Of a stretch of 5,894 nucleotides of DNA, positions 5,761-5,894 are shown piece after piece; within the stretch, counting starts at the first letter, position 1; each line of letters opens with the position of its first letter. The notes under the pieces are model-generated. The model ran no database searches, was not told the DNA's origin, and worked only from the letters and a program-made list of their open reading frames with translations. The stretch comes from JAAYCI01 sp964370195 (GTDB lineage Bacteria; Bacillota; Clostridia; Oscillospirales; Ruminococcaceae), in contig CAYJIH010000078.1 of NCBI GenBank assembly GCA_964370195.1, forward strand, positions 1 to 5,894, written 5' to 3'. A program made the translations under genes and the position numbers.

Positions 5761-5789
5761 AACCCGAGAGAGCTGAGCTCTCTCGGGTT
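5761..5789. terminator. Palindromic terminator (right copy)
   Basis: A perfect 13-bp stem (5761-5773 with 5777-5789) with a TGA loop, followed by CGTTTGTCTTT on the plus strand; the minus side is also T-rich. The stem sequence is the same as at 216-248, and in both cases a structured repeat in minus orientation lies to its right. Confidence 0.75.
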
Positions 5790-5855
5790 CGTTTGTCTTT
5801 ATGTTGCCACTTTTTGCACGCTGCTACTTTCTTAAAACCGCCCTTCGTCATCCAC

Positions 5856-5894
5856 ATCCGTTTGGAAGGGCACCTTTCAAACATTCTTCGCGCG
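5856..5894 (-). repeat. Structured repeat, copy C (cut by window edge)
   Basis: Positions 5856-5890 are a perfect inverted copy of 5110-5144, and 5892-5894 match on beyond one mismatch at 5891. It covers the last hairpin of the element (5860-5882, one G-T pair) and the start of the previous hairpin arm; the rest lies outside the window. By analogy with copies A and B a minus-strand gene should end a little beyond the right edge. Confidence 0.7.

Noticed and set aside
5495..5776. 93-codon plus-strand frame
   Set aside because: No ribosome binding site, unlikely composition, and it ends inside the terminator palindrome.
1..5894. tRNA, rRNA, CRISPR array or transposase gene
   Set aside because: No T-loop GTTCGA motif in a cloverleaf context, no regularly spaced repeats and no transposase motif seen on either strand.

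Overview
The window looks like a chromosomal segment of a low- to mid-GC Gram-positive anaerobe, most likely a clostridial (Bacillota) species. This rests on strong purine-rich ribosome binding sites, TATAAT-type promoters, a 4HB/HAMP chemoreceptor of clostridial type, a YheO-type PAS/HTH regulator and a short Smr protein with an HGYxxG motif. There are no rRNA or tRNA genes, no CRISPR array and no recognisable transposase gene.

Layout. 1-424 is non-coding and holds a palindromic terminator and a structured repeat (copy A). 425-2209 (minus) encodes a complete methyl-accepting chemotaxis protein with its own promoter in the 2210-2513 gap. 2514-3161 (minus) encodes a YheO-like regulator with a terminator just downstream. 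3162-3338 is a compact divergent control region with two extended -10 promoters and a candidate operator. 3339-3869 and 3879-4121 (plus) form a two-gene unit: a DHFR/RibD-C family reductase and a small Smr-domain protein. A near-consensus promoter at 4163-4191 starts a roughly 110-nt leader ahead of 4308-4970, an uncharacterised protein with an N-terminal four-cysteine zinc ribbon. 4971-5894 has no convincing gene. It carries a second structured repeat (copy B), three terminator-type hairpins, an unexplained inverted-repeat region and the truncated start of a third repeat (copy C).

Working together. The regulator and the reductase/Smr pair diverge from one intergenic region, so control of that pair (and itself) by the regulator is the simplest guess; the ligand is unknown. 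The chemoreceptor forms its own transcription unit and should feed the CheA/CheW pathway encoded elsewhere. The most notable signal is the repeat family. Copies A and B each begin about 20 nt past a stop codon, have the same hairpin order and almost the same length (about 125 nt), and are followed by a terminator palindrome. One hairpin keeps its position while its sequence differs completely, which suggests selection on RNA structure. The reading frame is not conserved between copies.
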